NCBI GenBank assembly: GCA_964418745.1
Contig: CAYQMX010000017.1
Coordinates: forward strand, 1-64,000
Reading direction: 5' to 3'
DNA length: 64,000 nt
Source of the DNA: Scleromatobacter sp964418745
GTDB taxonomy: Bacteria > Pseudomonadota > Gammaproteobacteria > Burkholderiales > Burkholderiaceae_C
The notes under the pieces are model-generated. The model was given only the letters and a program-made list of their open reading frames with translations. It had not been told where the DNA came from and did no database searches. Below, piece after piece: positions 22,893-31,971 of the stretch. Position numbers and translations under genes: made by a program. The number at the start of each line of letters is the position of its first letter. Position 1 is the stretch's first letter.

Positions 22893-25175
22893 TCAGTACG
22901 CGGCGGCGACGCCACCGCCGGCCGATTCCCGGGCCCGCAGGTCCGGGTTCGCCTCGCCCGGCGTCGCAGCCTCCTCGATCAGCTCGGCGATCGGTGCCGG
23001 CCGATGCAGCAGGAAGCCCTGGGCGAAGTCGACCCCCATCTCGGTCAGGCAGGCCAGCGCGGCGGGGCGGTCGACGAATTCGGCCACGGTCTCGATGCCC
23101 AGCGCGCGCGCCACGTCGACGAAGCAGCGCACGGTGGCCGTATCCAGCGGGTCGTCGGGCAGGCCGCGCACGAACTGGCCGTCGATCTTCAGGTAGTCCA
23201 CCTTCAGCGTCTTCAGGTAGCCGAACGACGACGCGCCGGCCCCGAAGTCGTCCAGCGCCACCTGCACACCCAGCGCGCGCACCTGGTCGACGAACGAAGC
23301 GGCATCGACGATGTGCGTGACGGCGGCCGTCTCGGTGATCTCCAGGCAGAGGCGGCGGCAGATCTGGCTGCCGCTGTCGACGAGCAGTTCGGTGGCCCAG
23401 CGGTGGAACTCGCGGTCGCCGATCGATTGCCCCGACAGGTTGACGTTGATGCGTTCCAGGGCGCCGAGCTCGCTGACGTGGCGCATCCAGGCGATGGTGT
23501 TCTGCAGCACCCAGCGGTCGATGCGGGTGGCCATCTGGAAGCGTTCGGCCGCGGGCAGGAACAGGCCGGGCGACACCATGGCGCCGTCGGCGTCGATCAT
23601 CCGCAGCAGCACCTCGGCATGCAGCCCGCCCAGGTGATGACCCAGCGGCTCGATGCGCTGGGCGTGCAGCGCGAAGCGGTTCTCGTCGAGCGCCTGGGCG
23701 ATCTGCGCGGCGCATTTCATCTCGCTGTGGCGCGCGTGGATGGACTCGTCCGACTCGATCCACATGCGCACGCGGTTGCCGCCCGCGGCCTTCGCGGCGC
23801 AGCAGCAGTCGTCGGCCGCCTGCACGGCGGCGTCGGCGCTCGCCCAGCGCCTGCCCACCGCCACCAGGCCGATGCTGGTGCCGATGCGCATGCGGCGGTC
23901 GGCATGCACGAAGCGGAACTGTTCCATGCGATCGCACAGCGCCTGCGCGATGCGGTGGGCGACGGGCATCGGGCAGTTCTCGAGCAGCACGCCGAATTCG
24001 TCGCCGCCCACGCGCGCCACCACGTCCGTGCCGCGCATGGTCTCGCGCAGGATGGCCGCCACCTGTTGCAGCAGCAGGTCGCCGGCCGCGTGGCCGCAGG
24101 TCTCGTTGATCAGCTTCAGGTGATCGAGGTCGATGATCATCAGCGCGTGCTCGTCGTCCTGCGCCTGCGCCTGCGCGACCGCCCAGGCCTGTTGAACACG
24201 CTCGTCGAAGTGGGTGCGGCTGCCCAGCCGCGTCAGCGCGTCGTGCGAGGCGCGAAAGCGCGCGTCCTCGGACAGGCGCCGCTTCTCGGTGACGTCGCGA
24301 AAGACGATCACGCTGCCCGTGGCCCGGCCTGCCTCGTCGACGATGGTCGAGGCGGAATGCTCGATGGCGTATTCGCTGCCGGTCCGGCCCACCAGCATGG
24401 CCTGCGTCAATCCGGGCGACGGCGTCGGATCGCCGCAGGCAGCGTCGGCACCGGACGCGCAATGCCGCACCAGGCCCGCGACGGCGCTGAACACGCGCGG
24501 CAGCGCCACGCCCTTCGCCTCCACCGGGGGCCAGCCCGTCAGGCGCTGGGCCTGCGGGTTCAGCCACACGACCGCGCCGGCCGCGTCGGTCGTGATCACC
24601 GCGTCGTCGATGGCCTGCAGGGTCACGCGCAGCAGCGCGTGCTGTTGCGCAAGGTCGCCGGTCACCTCGCGCGAGCGCCGCGTCGCCACCCGGCCTTCAA
24701 GCGCGCGCGCGGCCGCATCGGCCAGGCGCGCCAGGACCGTGCGTTGTTCGTCGTTGAGCCGGCGCGGCCGATGGTCGATGACGCACAGGGTGCCGACCGG
24801 GCTGCCGTCGCTCAGGCGCACGGGCGCCCCGGCGTAGAAGCGCACGTCGGTCGGGCCGGTGACGAGCGGGTTGTCGTCGAAGCGCGGATCCCGGCGCGCG
24901 TCCGGCACCTCGAAGATGCCTGGCGCGAGGATGGCGTGCGCGCAGAAGGCGATGTCGCGCGGCGTCTGCATGGCGTCCGGCAGGCCGACCCTGGCCTTGA
25001 ACCACTGGCGCTCGCTGTCGACCAGGCTCAGCAGCGAGATCGGCGTCCCGCACACGACCGAGGCCGCCAGCACCAGGGCATCGAACTCGGCTTCCGGCTC
25101 GCTGTCGAGAACGGCGAGCGCCCGGAGCGCGTCGATCCGGCGCGCTTCGTCGAGAGTGGGCAGGGCAGGAATCAT
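22893..25175 (-). CDS. GAF-PAS-GGDEF-EAL c-di-GMP signalling enzyme
   Basis: This 760-aa protein has a GAF domain at about residues 15-155 (SERQWFKARVGLPDAMQTPR) and a PAS domain at about 175-300 (TLQAIDDAVITTDAAGAVVW). The GGDEF domain, about 310-475, has an intact GGDEF in VARVGGDEFGVLL. The EAL domain, about 495-740, has AEVLLRM, LEITETA, DDFGAGASSFGYLK, KIDGQFV and VAEFVD. Both synthesis and hydrolysis of c-di-GMP look possible. The ATG at 25175 matches the conserved start of the GAF region. The upstream HTH-REC gene may work with it. Confidence 0.9.
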   Translation of the reverse strand: MIPALPTLDEARRIDALRALAVLDSEPEAEFDALVLAASVVCGTPISLLSLVDSERQWFKARVGLPDAMQTPRDIAFCAHAILAPGIFEVPDARRDPRFDDNPLVTGPTDVRFYAGAPVRLSDGSPVGTLCVIDHRPRRLNDEQRTVLARLADAAARALEGRVATRRSREVTGDLAQQHALLRVTLQAIDDAVITTDAAGAVVWLNPQAQRLTGWPPVEAKGVALPRVFSAVAGLVRHCASGADAACGDPTPSPGLTQAMLVGRTGSEYAIEHSASTIVDEAGRATGSVIVFRDVTEKRRLSEDARFRASHDALTRLGSRTHFDERVQQAWAVAQAQAQDDEHALMIIDLDHLKLINETCGHAAGDLLLQQVAAILRETMRGTDVVARVGGDEFGVLLENCPMPVAHRIAQALCDRMEQFRFVHADRRMRIGTSIGLVAVGRRWASADAAVQAADDCCCAAKAAGGNRVRMWIESDESIHARHSEMKCAAQIAQALDENRFALHAQRIEPLGHHLGGLHAEVLLRMIDADGAMVSPGLFLPAAERFQMATRIDRWVLQNTIAWMRHVSELGALERINVNLSGQSIGDREFHRWATELLVDSGSQICRRLCLEITETAAVTHIVDAASFVDQVRALGVQVALDDFGAGASSFGYLKTLKVDYLKIDGQFVRGLPDDPLDTATVRCFVDVARALGIETVAEFVDRPAALACLTEMGVDFAQGFLLHRPAPIAELIEEAATPGEANPDLRARESAGGGVAAAY

Positions 25176-25364
25176 GGCGAGACGTCGGCGCGAGCCGTTT
25201 GCGTGGTGGGCCGCCGCCCGCAGGCGTGTCGGAGGGTGCGGGCGACGCGCCGGCACCGGGACGGCCAAGCGAAGTCACCTGGCTTGGTTTCGTCCTTTCC
25301 CGCGGTCGACTTTTGTCGGGGATTGCCGACGCATGCGCCCGCCACCGATCCGGCGCGGGCGCGT

Positions 25365-25976
25365 TCAGGGTGCCGGGGCAGGCCCGGTTCCGGCGTCGAC
25401 CGGGCGCAGCAGCTGCGCCAGCCGCTGCGGGTCCACGGGCTTGGACAGGAAGTGCACGCCCGGCAGCAGCCGGCCGCGGGACGCCATGTCGGACGGCGAC
25501 AGCGACGAGACCGCCACGATGGTGGCCGGCGCCGGCAGCGGGCCTTCGACCAGGCTGCGGATCATCTGCACGCCGTCCAGGTGGGGCATGTTGATGTCCG
25601 TGATCAGGACGTCGGGCGGGCTCCTGCCGACGCTCAGCAGCGCCTGGAAACCGTCGGTCGCGAGGTCGACCAGGGCGTCCGGGAGCGCCTGCCGGACCAG
25701 CATCGTCATCAGTTGGCGATCGACGGGATCGTCGTCGACGACGAGGACGCGGCGGGCACCGGCGCGCGCCGCGGCCGGTTCCGGCAGCGAGGCCGCCGCG
25801 CCGGACTGGGTCTTGAACAAGGCCTCGGCGCTGGCCGCGTCGATCCGGCGATGCCCGCCGAGCGTCTTCCAGGCCTTCAGATGGCCGGCGTCCACCCAGC
25901 GCTGGACGGTCTGCAGCGAGACCCCCAGGCGCTTGGCCACTTCGATGGTCGTGTAGGAACGGAAGTCGGCGGACAC
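25365..25976 (-). CDS. Helix-turn-helix plus response-regulator (REC) fusion
   Basis: The 203-aa product has an N-terminal MerR/BldC-like helix-turn-helix (TIEVAKRLGVSLQTVQRWVD then GHLKAWKTLGGHRRI). After a linker comes a REC domain with DDDP, the phospho-acceptor in DVLITDINMP near residue 120, and a K in FLSKPVD near 175. The DNA-binding part precedes the receiver, the reverse of the usual order. The conserved reading begins at a GTG at 25976. Longer starts up to 26180 exist but add non-conserved sequence. It is transcribed toward the c-di-GMP enzyme, 189 bases away. Confidence 0.8.
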   Translation of the reverse strand: MSADFRSYTTIEVAKRLGVSLQTVQRWVDAGHLKAWKTLGGHRRIDAASAEALFKTQSGAAASLPEPAAARAGARRVLVVDDDPVDRQLMTMLVRQALPDALVDLATDGFQALLSVGRSPPDVLITDINMPHLDGVQMIRSLVEGPLPAPATIVAVSSLSPSDMASRGRLLPGVHFLSKPVDPQRLAQLLRPVDAGTGPAPAP

Positions 25977-26225
25977 GGTTGGAGGCGCTGTGCAAGGGAA
26001 CGGACGGAAGCGCCGCACGCGGTCGTGCGGCCGGCAGGCTGTGGGGAAAGTATAGGTCGCTGCACGGCAGCGGGCGGTCGATGCGGCGAAGCCTGCGGCG
26101 CTCGCGGTCAGCGCCGTGGCGACAGGCTCGCGATGGGCCTGCATCGAGCTCCTGTTCAGTCGCACCGGCGGAAGAGGCATCGGCGGCGCGCGCGCCGTCC
26201 CAGGCGGCGGCCGCGTCGCCGCCGC

Positions 26226-27173
26226 TCAGCCTTCGTAGGCCGCCAGCCGCCGCTGCTCCTCCGGCGTGAACAGCCGGTTGCGCAGGTCGCTCTGGGCCGC
26301 CTGGCGCGCGGCGTCGCCGCCGGGCGCCGACAGCAGCGCGTCGCGCTGGACCAGGTAGGTGGCGATGCGCGCCTTCCATGCCGCTTCCTCGCGGTCGACG
26401 TCGGCCAGTCGGTTCGCGGCCTCGGGCGACGTGGCGGCAGCGCGCATGCGGTAGACGTCGTCCTCGCTGCCGCCCTGGGCACGGATCTGCCGAGCGGCCT
26501 CTTCCAGGCGCACCACGGCCAGCGGCGCCTCGCGTTCCGCGCGCACGCTCGCGGGCAGGCGCGCGTCGAGCGCGGCCAGGCGATCGCGGCGCTGTTGCGC
26601 GTCGAGCGCGGGATCCTGCTCGATGGCCATGCGCGCGAGCGCGGCCGCGGCCTCGGCGTCCTGCGGGCCGAACAGGGCCTGCGCCTCGGCCTCGCTGAAA
26701 TAGGACGCGCGCAGCGCCAGCATCCGGCGCAGGCCTTCGCGCAGGATGTCCACGCTGCGGCCCACCGGCTTGGCCGGACGCTGTTCCTTCAGCGCGGTCT
26801 TGAACTGCACGTAGCGCGCGTAGAGGTCCTTGGCCTGGCGCGCGGCGTGCGGCGCCAGTCGGCCGTCGAGGTCGTGCTCCACCTGCGCCTGGATGGCGGA
26901 CAGGGGGCGTTCGCCGACGGTCGTCAGGTAATAGTCGTAGAGGCGGATCAGCGCCGGGTCCAGCACCAGCGCGTCGTCGGCCGTGGCGGTGGCGGCGCCG
27001 TCAGGGGTGGTGCCGGCGAGCGAGGTGGCGACCGGCGGCCGCACCTCGCCCGCTGGCGCCGGCGCGATCGCCGCCGGGGTCGTCGCCGGCAGCCCCTGCA
27101 GGCCGATCACCACCAGCGCCGTCGCGCCGACCACGCCCGCCACCCACATCGGGGGAAGCTGGCGGGGCCGCAT
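26226..27173 (-). CDS. Lipase-specific foldase (lipase chaperone LifO/LipB)
   Basis: This 315-aa protein has an N-terminal membrane anchor (VAGVVGATALVVIGL), an Ala/Pro-rich linker, and the foldase signature LIRLYDYYLTTVGERPL near residue 75, corresponding to the RxxFDY motif. The body is almost entirely helical, as in Lif proteins that wrap the lipase during folding in the periplasm. It starts one base after the lipase stop, on the same strand, forming the usual lipase-foldase pair. The last residues match ERQRLAA-type ends of the family. Confidence 0.9.
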   Translation of the reverse strand: MRPRQLPPMWVAGVVGATALVVIGLQGLPATTPAAIAPAPAGEVRPPVATSLAGTTPDGAATATADDALVLDPALIRLYDYYLTTVGERPLSAIQAQVEHDLDGRLAPHAARQAKDLYARYVQFKTALKEQRPAKPVGRSVDILREGLRRMLALRASYFSEAEAQALFGPQDAEAAAALARMAIEQDPALDAQQRRDRLAALDARLPASVRAEREAPLAVVRLEEAARQIRAQGGSEDDVYRMRAAATSPEAANRLADVDREEAAWKARIATYLVQRDALLSAPGGDAARQAAQSDLRNRLFTPEEQRRLAAYEG

Positions 27174-27174
27174 C

Positions 27175-28101
27175 TCACAGCCCCGCGTTCTTCAGGCGGT
27201 TGGCCTGGTTGCGGAACACGCTCTTGGGGTCGACCTCGAACCAGTTGACGATGCCCGCCGTCTGGTTGACCTCGTCGAGGTGGTTCATGCCGTAGTCGTC
27301 GCGGATGACGGTGCCCAGGTGGCTGCTGCACGAGCCGACCAGGCCGTCGTTCTTGGCGCCGCCGTACACCAGCGCGGTGATCGCCAGCGGGGCGTCGAGC
27401 GGGTCCAGCGCGTTCGTGTAGGGCTGGGCGCCGCTCCACGACCAGTAGTGCACGCCGTTGGCAGCCACGGCCGGACCCTGGCCGCACGAGGTCGTCGGCA
27501 GGCCTTCCGGATGCGCCGCATTGAACCTGGCCATGCCGGCACTCGACAGCGAGTTGAGCGCGGCCGACGAGTTCTGCGAGGCGTTGTTGCCCGAGATCAG
27601 GCCGATCAGCGAGGCGAAGCCGTTGACGATGCTGGCGACGACGGTGCGCGAGAGCGAGCCCGCCGGCAGCGTGCCGTTGAGCGCGTCGGCCAGCGCCGCA
27701 CCCTGGTTCGGGCCGGCCACGCTGGTGACCGAGGCGACCAGGTTGGGCGCCACCGAGGCGACGTAGCGCACGGTGGGGCCGCCGTGGCTGTGGCCGATCA
27801 GGTTGACCTTGGACGCCCCGGTCACGGCCAGCACCTGCTTGACGTAGGTGAGCAGTTGCTCTCCGCGCACTTCGGTGCTGTTGGCCGCCGCCACCTGCGC
27901 GACGTAGACCTGGGCGCCGTTGGAGCGCAGGTCGCCGGGGATGCCGTAGAAGTATTCCAGCGGCCCGATGTTGTCGAAACCGAACAGGCCGTGGACCAGG
28001 ATGATGGGGTACTTGGTCTGCGCGTAGCCGGTTGCCCAGGAGGGCAGGGCGCACAGGGCGAGCATGGCCACGGTGAGCCATTTCACGAGGATCTTGTTCA
28101 T
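27175..28101 (-). CDS. Secreted triacylglycerol lipase, family I.1/I.2 (Burkholderia/Pseudomonas type)
   Basis: This 308-aa protein has a signal peptide (MNKILVKWLTVAMLALC ending near ATG) and the lipase N-terminus YPIILVHGLFGFD with its oxyanion residue. The nucleophile elbow is GHSHGG near residue 107. The acid is in KNDGLVGSCSSHLG near 254 and the histidine in MNHLDEVNQT near 278. Two cysteines (TTSCGQG and VGSCSS) fit the disulfide of this family. Folding requires the adjacent Lif chaperone. It hydrolyses long-chain triacylglycerols outside the cell after type II secretion. Confidence 0.93.
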   Translation of the reverse strand: MNKILVKWLTVAMLALCALPSWATGYAQTKYPIILVHGLFGFDNIGPLEYFYGIPGDLRSNGAQVYVAQVAAANSTEVRGEQLLTYVKQVLAVTGASKVNLIGHSHGGPTVRYVASVAPNLVASVTSVAGPNQGAALADALNGTLPAGSLSRTVVASIVNGFASLIGLISGNNASQNSSAALNSLSSAGMARFNAAHPEGLPTTSCGQGPAVAANGVHYWSWSGAQPYTNALDPLDAPLAITALVYGGAKNDGLVGSCSSHLGTVIRDDYGMNHLDEVNQTAGIVNWFEVDPKSVFRNQANRLKNAGL

Positions 28102-28431
28102 TGCGTTTGTCTCCGTCAGTTGTGAGTTGGCGGGAGCCAGGGGACGGCCCCCGTGCAGGCGGCTCTCGAACGCGCGGACGCACGTTTCCAAGCCGAACCC
28201 TCCAGGTTCGATCTGTGTCGAAATGGTCTCAACTGAGGCGCGAGATGCCGGGCCCGCGCAGCGGTGGCGCGGGCGAAGGGCGTCGTGGCATGGGTAGCAC
28301 TGCGGATAGGCAGCGGGCGCAGACGAGTCGAACATGGTGTTCGAACCCCGCAACCTCAGTGCGAATGATCCTACTGAGCGAAGCGGCGCGACGTCTGTCA
28401 TCGATTTGCATTTTGCGAAGGGAAGACCCCT
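28102..28431. other. Divergent intergenic region between lipase and Crp/Fnr gene
   Basis: No gene is seen in these 330 bases. The promoters of the leftward lipase operon and the rightward regulator must lie here. A GAAGGGA ribosome binding site precedes the regulator ATG. I found no strong palindromic FNR or CRP box. Confidence 0.5.
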
Positions 28432-29172
28432 ATGGCACGCCTGACGGCCGCTCAACGGCAGACGATGCTCGACAGCCCCTGGTTCGGCGGCCTGCCGGCG
28501 GCGCCGCGCGACGAGGCGCTCGACGTCGCCACGCTGCGCCACCTCAACGAAGGGGACGTGGTCTACGCGAAGGACCGGCCGGCCGACGCCTGGTACGGCA
28601 TCGTTGCCGGCGCGATCCGGCTCGGCGCGAGCGGCCCCGACGGCCGCCAGGGCCTGCTCACGTTCCTGTCCCCGGGCACCTGGTTCGGCGACACCGCGCT
28701 GTTCGACCGCCTGCCGCGCCCGCACGACGCCGTCGCGCACTGCGCCTCGACGCTGCTGGCGGTGTCCGCCGCGCAGTTCGAGGAACTGCTGCAGCGATAC
28801 CCCATGATGTATCGAAGCTTCATCGAGCTGATGTGCCGGCGTTCGCGCCTGATGTTCCTGGCGCTGGAGTCGTGGACGGCGTTCTCGCTGGACGAGCGCC
28901 TGGCGATGCACCTGGTGCACCTGGCCAACGGCCACGGCCTTCGCGACGGCGCCGACGTGGCCATCAACCTGCACCTGCCGCAGGAACAGCTGGCGCAGCT
29001 GCTGGGCGTGACGCGCCAGCGCATCAGCCAGATCCTGCACGAGTGGGAGCGCCTGGGGCGCGTGCACGTGCGCTACGGGCGCGTGGTGCTCGACGGCCTC
29101 TGGTTCGCCAGCAATCCCACCGGGCCGCACCTGTTATCGGTGCCGATCGCCAGCCTGCCGCTGGCGCACTGA
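28432..29172 (+). CDS. Crp/Fnr-family transcriptional regulator
   Basis: This 246-aa protein has a cyclic-nucleotide-binding-type beta-roll (LNEGDVVYAKDRPADAWYGI, then LSPGTWFGDTALFDRLPRPH) at residues 30-130. The winged-helix domain has the recognition helix LGVTRQRISQILHEWERLG near 195. It lacks the N-terminal cysteine cluster of FNR, so oxygen sensing by an Fe-S centre is unlikely. It is divergent from the lipase operon and may control it, though this is inference from position. Confidence 0.85.
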   Translation: MARLTAAQRQTMLDSPWFGGLPAAPRDEALDVATLRHLNEGDVVYAKDRPADAWYGIVAGAIRLGASGPDGRQGLLTFLSPGTWFGDTALFDRLPRPHDAVAHCASTLLAVSAAQFEELLQRYPMMYRSFIELMCRRSRLMFLALESWTAFSLDERLAMHLVHLANGHGLRDGADVAINLHLPQEQLAQLLGVTRQRISQILHEWERLGRVHVRYGRVVLDGLWFASNPTGPHLLSVPIASLPLAH

Positions 29173-29175
29173 CGA

Positions 29176-29265
29176 CCCCTCGGCCGGCGAGTACGCCGGC
29201 CACTCCCCCCGGGGGGAAGCAGCGGGTCTGCTCCGGAGCGGCCGCGCGCGGCGTCCGCCGCGCTT
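29176..29265. repeat. GC-rich intergenic repeat, copy C
   Basis: It holds the 16-mer TGCTCCGGAGCGGCCG (29229-29244) shared exactly with copy B, and CACTCCCCCCGGGGGG, which resembles the core of copy A. It fills the gap between the Crp/Fnr gene and the convergent SrkA gene. Confidence 0.5.
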
Positions 29266-30351
29266 TCAGTACGCGAGCAGCGGCGGCAACGCCATGTGCT
29301 CCAGCTGCTCGCGCAGCTGGGTCGTCTGCTGGTCCCAGTACGCCGGCGTGCCGAACCAGGGGAACGCGGCGGGGAAGGCCGGATCGTCCCAGCGGTCGGC
29401 GATCCACGCGCTGTGGTGGATCATGCGCAGCGCGCGCAGCGGCTCGATGAGCGCGAGCTCGGCGGAACGGAAGTCCATGAACGCGCGATAACCGTTCAGT
29501 ACGTGGGACAGCTGGCCCTGCATCGCCTCGCGATCGCCCGACAGCAGCATCCACAGGTCCTGTACCGCCGGGCCCATGCAGGCGTCGTCGAGGTCGACGA
29601 ACAGCGGGCCGGCGAACTCGCCTTCCTCGCGCCACAGGATGTTGCCCGGATGGCAGTCGCCGTGCAACCGGATGTCGCGCGGCGCGCCCACGGCGTCGAA
29701 CGCGCGGCGCGCGGCGTCCACGGCCTGGCCGGCGACGCTCAGCCAGGTGGCCGACTGCGCGCGCGTCAGCAACTCACTGCGCTCGACGCGGTGAACAGCC
29801 TGCGTGCCGTAGGTGTCGCAGTCCAGCGTCCGCCGGTGCACGAACGGACGCCGTGCGCCCACCGTGTGCAGGCGACCGAGCAGGCGGCCCAGCCAGGCCA
29901 GCGTGTGCGGGTTCTCGAGCTCGGGCGCGCGGCCGGCGCGCCGCGGCGCGACCCCGAATCGGTAGACGGGCGACGGCGTGCGGTCGTCGTCGTCGGGGTC
30001 CACCGCGGGTTGCCAGTGGCCCAGCGTCGGCGGCTCGCCCACCAGCCCCAGCGCGGGGTTGTCGCAGGGCGAGGCCAGCACCAGCGGGGCCGCGACGGGC
30101 AGGTCGTCCGCCTCGAGTTCGCGCGCGAAGGCGTGCTCTTCCAGGATCTGGTCGTCGTTCCAGCGCCGCGGCCGGTAGAACTTGGCGACCACGGCCGTGC
30201 CGTCCTCCAGCGAGGCCTGGACGACGCGGTTCTCGTACGAGTTGAGCTGGATCAGGCCGCCGGTGATGGGGAAGCCCGCGGCCGCCAGCGCGTCCAGCAT
30301 CTGGTGCGGCGTCAGGCGGGCGTACGGGGCGCGGTCGGCGAAATCGGTCAT
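29266..30351 (-). CDS. srkA: Stress response serine/threonine kinase (YihE/SrkA type)
   Basis: This 361-aa protein starts MTDFADRAPYARLTPHQML. The kinase lobe includes SYENRVVQASLEDGTAVVAK with the ATP-binding lysine, the catalytic loop IRLHGDCHPGNILW near residue 230, and VDLDDACMGPAVQDLW near 250 as the metal-binding motif. The length equals E. coli SrkA, which dampens stress-triggered cell death. It ends just ahead of repeat C and is convergent with the Crp/Fnr gene. Confidence 0.93.
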   Translation of the reverse strand: MTDFADRAPYARLTPHQMLDALAAAGFPITGGLIQLNSYENRVVQASLEDGTAVVAKFYRPRRWNDDQILEEHAFARELEADDLPVAAPLVLASPCDNPALGLVGEPPTLGHWQPAVDPDDDDRTPSPVYRFGVAPRRAGRAPELENPHTLAWLGRLLGRLHTVGARRPFVHRRTLDCDTYGTQAVHRVERSELLTRAQSATWLSVAGQAVDAARRAFDAVGAPRDIRLHGDCHPGNILWREEGEFAGPLFVDLDDACMGPAVQDLWMLLSGDREAMQGQLSHVLNGYRAFMDFRSAELALIEPLRALRMIHHSAWIADRWDDPAFPAAFPWFGTPAYWDQQTTQLREQLEHMALPPLLAY

Positions 30352-30386
30352 GGGGCCATGGTACGTGGCCCGCGGCGCGGCCGGGG

Positions 30387-31109
30387 TCAGCGTCCCGACG
30401 GGTTGGCGTTCCTGGCGCCGATCTCGAGCAGCGTGTCCATGTGGCGCGCGCCCTGCTTGAACTGGTAGTCCAGTTCGCCGAGTTGTTCCTCGACCATGCC
30501 GGCCATGATGGAGGCGAAATTCTCGGGCGGCAGGCGCAGGTGGGCCTCGGCGTCGGCGCCGGTGCGCTCGATGGTGGCGCCGGCGTTGCGCACGATGCGC
30601 AGCATCGCCAGGTTCTCGGACAGCGCGTGGATGACGATGGTGTCGACGTGGCGGTTGCGCGCGCGCAGCACCGCGTGGTCGAACAGGCGGGCGCCGTAGC
30701 CGCGGCCGCGGGCGCGCACCGCCACCGAGACGCCGAATTCGGCGGCGCTGGGGCGGCCGGGCTCGGCGTCCACCGACGGCTCGTAGGCCAGGTGGGCGAG
30801 GGCGATCAGCTCGAGGCGGCGATTGAATACGCCGAAGACCTCGTCGCGATCGAAGGCGATGCGCTCGACGTAGCGGCGGATCTGGTCGTCGGCCGCGGCG
30901 TAGCCGAAGCGCAGGTACCGGTCGGCCAGGTCCAGCGCCAGCAAGTGGGCCAGGATGCGCGGACGGTGGCGCGCCGACAGCGAGCGGATCGGCACCCAGC
31001 CGAGCACGCGCGGACGCAGCGGCGGCGGCCCCGGAAGGGTTTCCGGGCCGGCGAGGTCTGCATTGCCGTCTTGCGAATTCTCGAACGAGGGGTCGCCGGG
31101 GGTGCCCAT
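30387..31109 (-). CDS. GNAT-family N-acetyltransferase
   Basis: This 240-aa protein has the acetyl-CoA-binding pyrophosphate loop in SVAVRARGRGYGARLFDHAV, followed by a conserved helix and the ARNRHVDTIVIHALSENLAML strand-loop. The N-terminal ~40 residues are a variable leader. AGGAAG lies about seven bases upstream of the ATG at 31109. It resembles the C-terminal acetyltransferase part of protein acetylases such as PatZ, but the acceptor is unknown. It is the gene upstream of SrkA on the same strand. Confidence 0.8.
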   Translation of the reverse strand: MGTPGDPSFENSQDGNADLAGPETLPGPPPLRPRVLGWVPIRSLSARHRPRILAHLLALDLADRYLRFGYAAADDQIRRYVERIAFDRDEVFGVFNRRLELIALAHLAYEPSVDAEPGRPSAAEFGVSVAVRARGRGYGARLFDHAVLRARNRHVDTIVIHALSENLAMLRIVRNAGATIERTGADAEAHLRLPPENFASIMAGMVEEQLGELDYQFKQGARHMDTLLEIGARNANPSGR

Positions 31110-31533
31110 GACGAACTTCCTGAGTGTTAACCCGAATGGACTGTACACGGATTGCTTTCCGCTTGCCGGCAGGATTGCTGCGTTGCAGCATGCCATTTCC
31201 GGGCCGAAAAGGATCGTCCACCGGGCGTCGCGGCGCTCTCGGGTCGGCGCCGCACCGGTTCCAGGGGACCCAGTCTAGTCCGGGCCGAGGCCGTCCGGGC
31301 TGCCCGGCGGGTCGAGGACTAGGCAATATCCCTCGCTTGTGCGATACTCGTGGGCTTCCCGTTTTGCGGCGGGGTGATGCGCACCTGAACTCCGGGCCTC
31401 CCGGGCGACAGGTCAAGAAGATGTCGGGTCCGCCCCGGTTCGAGAGGTTGCCATTCATGAGCAGCGCCGAGGACCACCAGGAAAGCCCCGGAGCGCTCGG
31501 ACAGCCGCGTTCTCTCTCTACAGAGTCACACTC
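31110..31533. promoter_or_regulatory. Leader region of rplM-rpsI and divergent GNAT promoter
   Basis: No gene is seen in these 424 bases. A weak -35/-10 pair for the ribosomal operon is TAGGCA (31320-31325) and GATACT (31343-31348), 17 bases apart. That would give a ~180-base leader with small stem-loops (for example CCGGGCCTCCCGG). Ribosomal leaders often bind the encoded protein, but I see no specific known motif. Confidence 0.4.
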
Positions 31534-31962
31534 ATGAAAACCTTCAGCGCCAAGCCGGCCGAAGTGGTGCACGAGTGGTTTGTGATCGACGCCACCGACA
31601 AGGTGCTCGGACGTGTTGCCAGTGAAGTGGCACTCCGACTGCGCGGCAAGCACAAGCCCATCTACACGCCCCACGTCGACACCGGTGATTTCATCGTCAT
31701 CGTCAACGCCGACAAGATCCGCGTCACGGGCAACAAGGCCGAGCAGAAGACGTACTACCGTCACTCCGGCTACCCGGGCGGCATCTACGCGACCAAGTTC
31801 AAGGACATGCAGGCCAAGCACCCCGGCCGCGCCATCGAGAAGGCCGTCAAGGGCATGCTTCCGAAGGGTCCCCTGGGCTACGCGATGATCAAGAAGCTGA
31901 AGGTCTACGCCGGTGGTACCCACCCGCACGCCGCTCAGCAGCCCAAAGCGCTGGAAATCTAA
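31534..31962 (+). CDS. rplM: 50S ribosomal protein L13
   Basis: The 142-aa protein matches L13 throughout: MKTFSAKPAEVVHEWFVIDA, DKVLGRVASEVALRLRGKHK, then the TYYRHSGYPGG segment and the KGMLPKGPLGYAM motif. It binds 23S rRNA early in large-subunit assembly. It is nine bases upstream of rpsI, the universal bacterial pair. Confidence 0.99.
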   Translation: MKTFSAKPAEVVHEWFVIDATDKVLGRVASEVALRLRGKHKPIYTPHVDTGDFIVIVNADKIRVTGNKAEQKTYYRHSGYPGGIYATKFKDMQAKHPGRAIEKAVKGMLPKGPLGYAMIKKLKVYAGGTHPHAAQQPKALEI

Positions 31963-31971
31963 GGAGCCGCG

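Noticed and set aside
23004..27248. An open frame of ~1,400 codons antisense to the c-di-GMP enzyme and lipase chaperone
   Set aside because: It is a shadow of well-supported genes on the other strand, with His/Arg/Gln-rich low-complexity translation.
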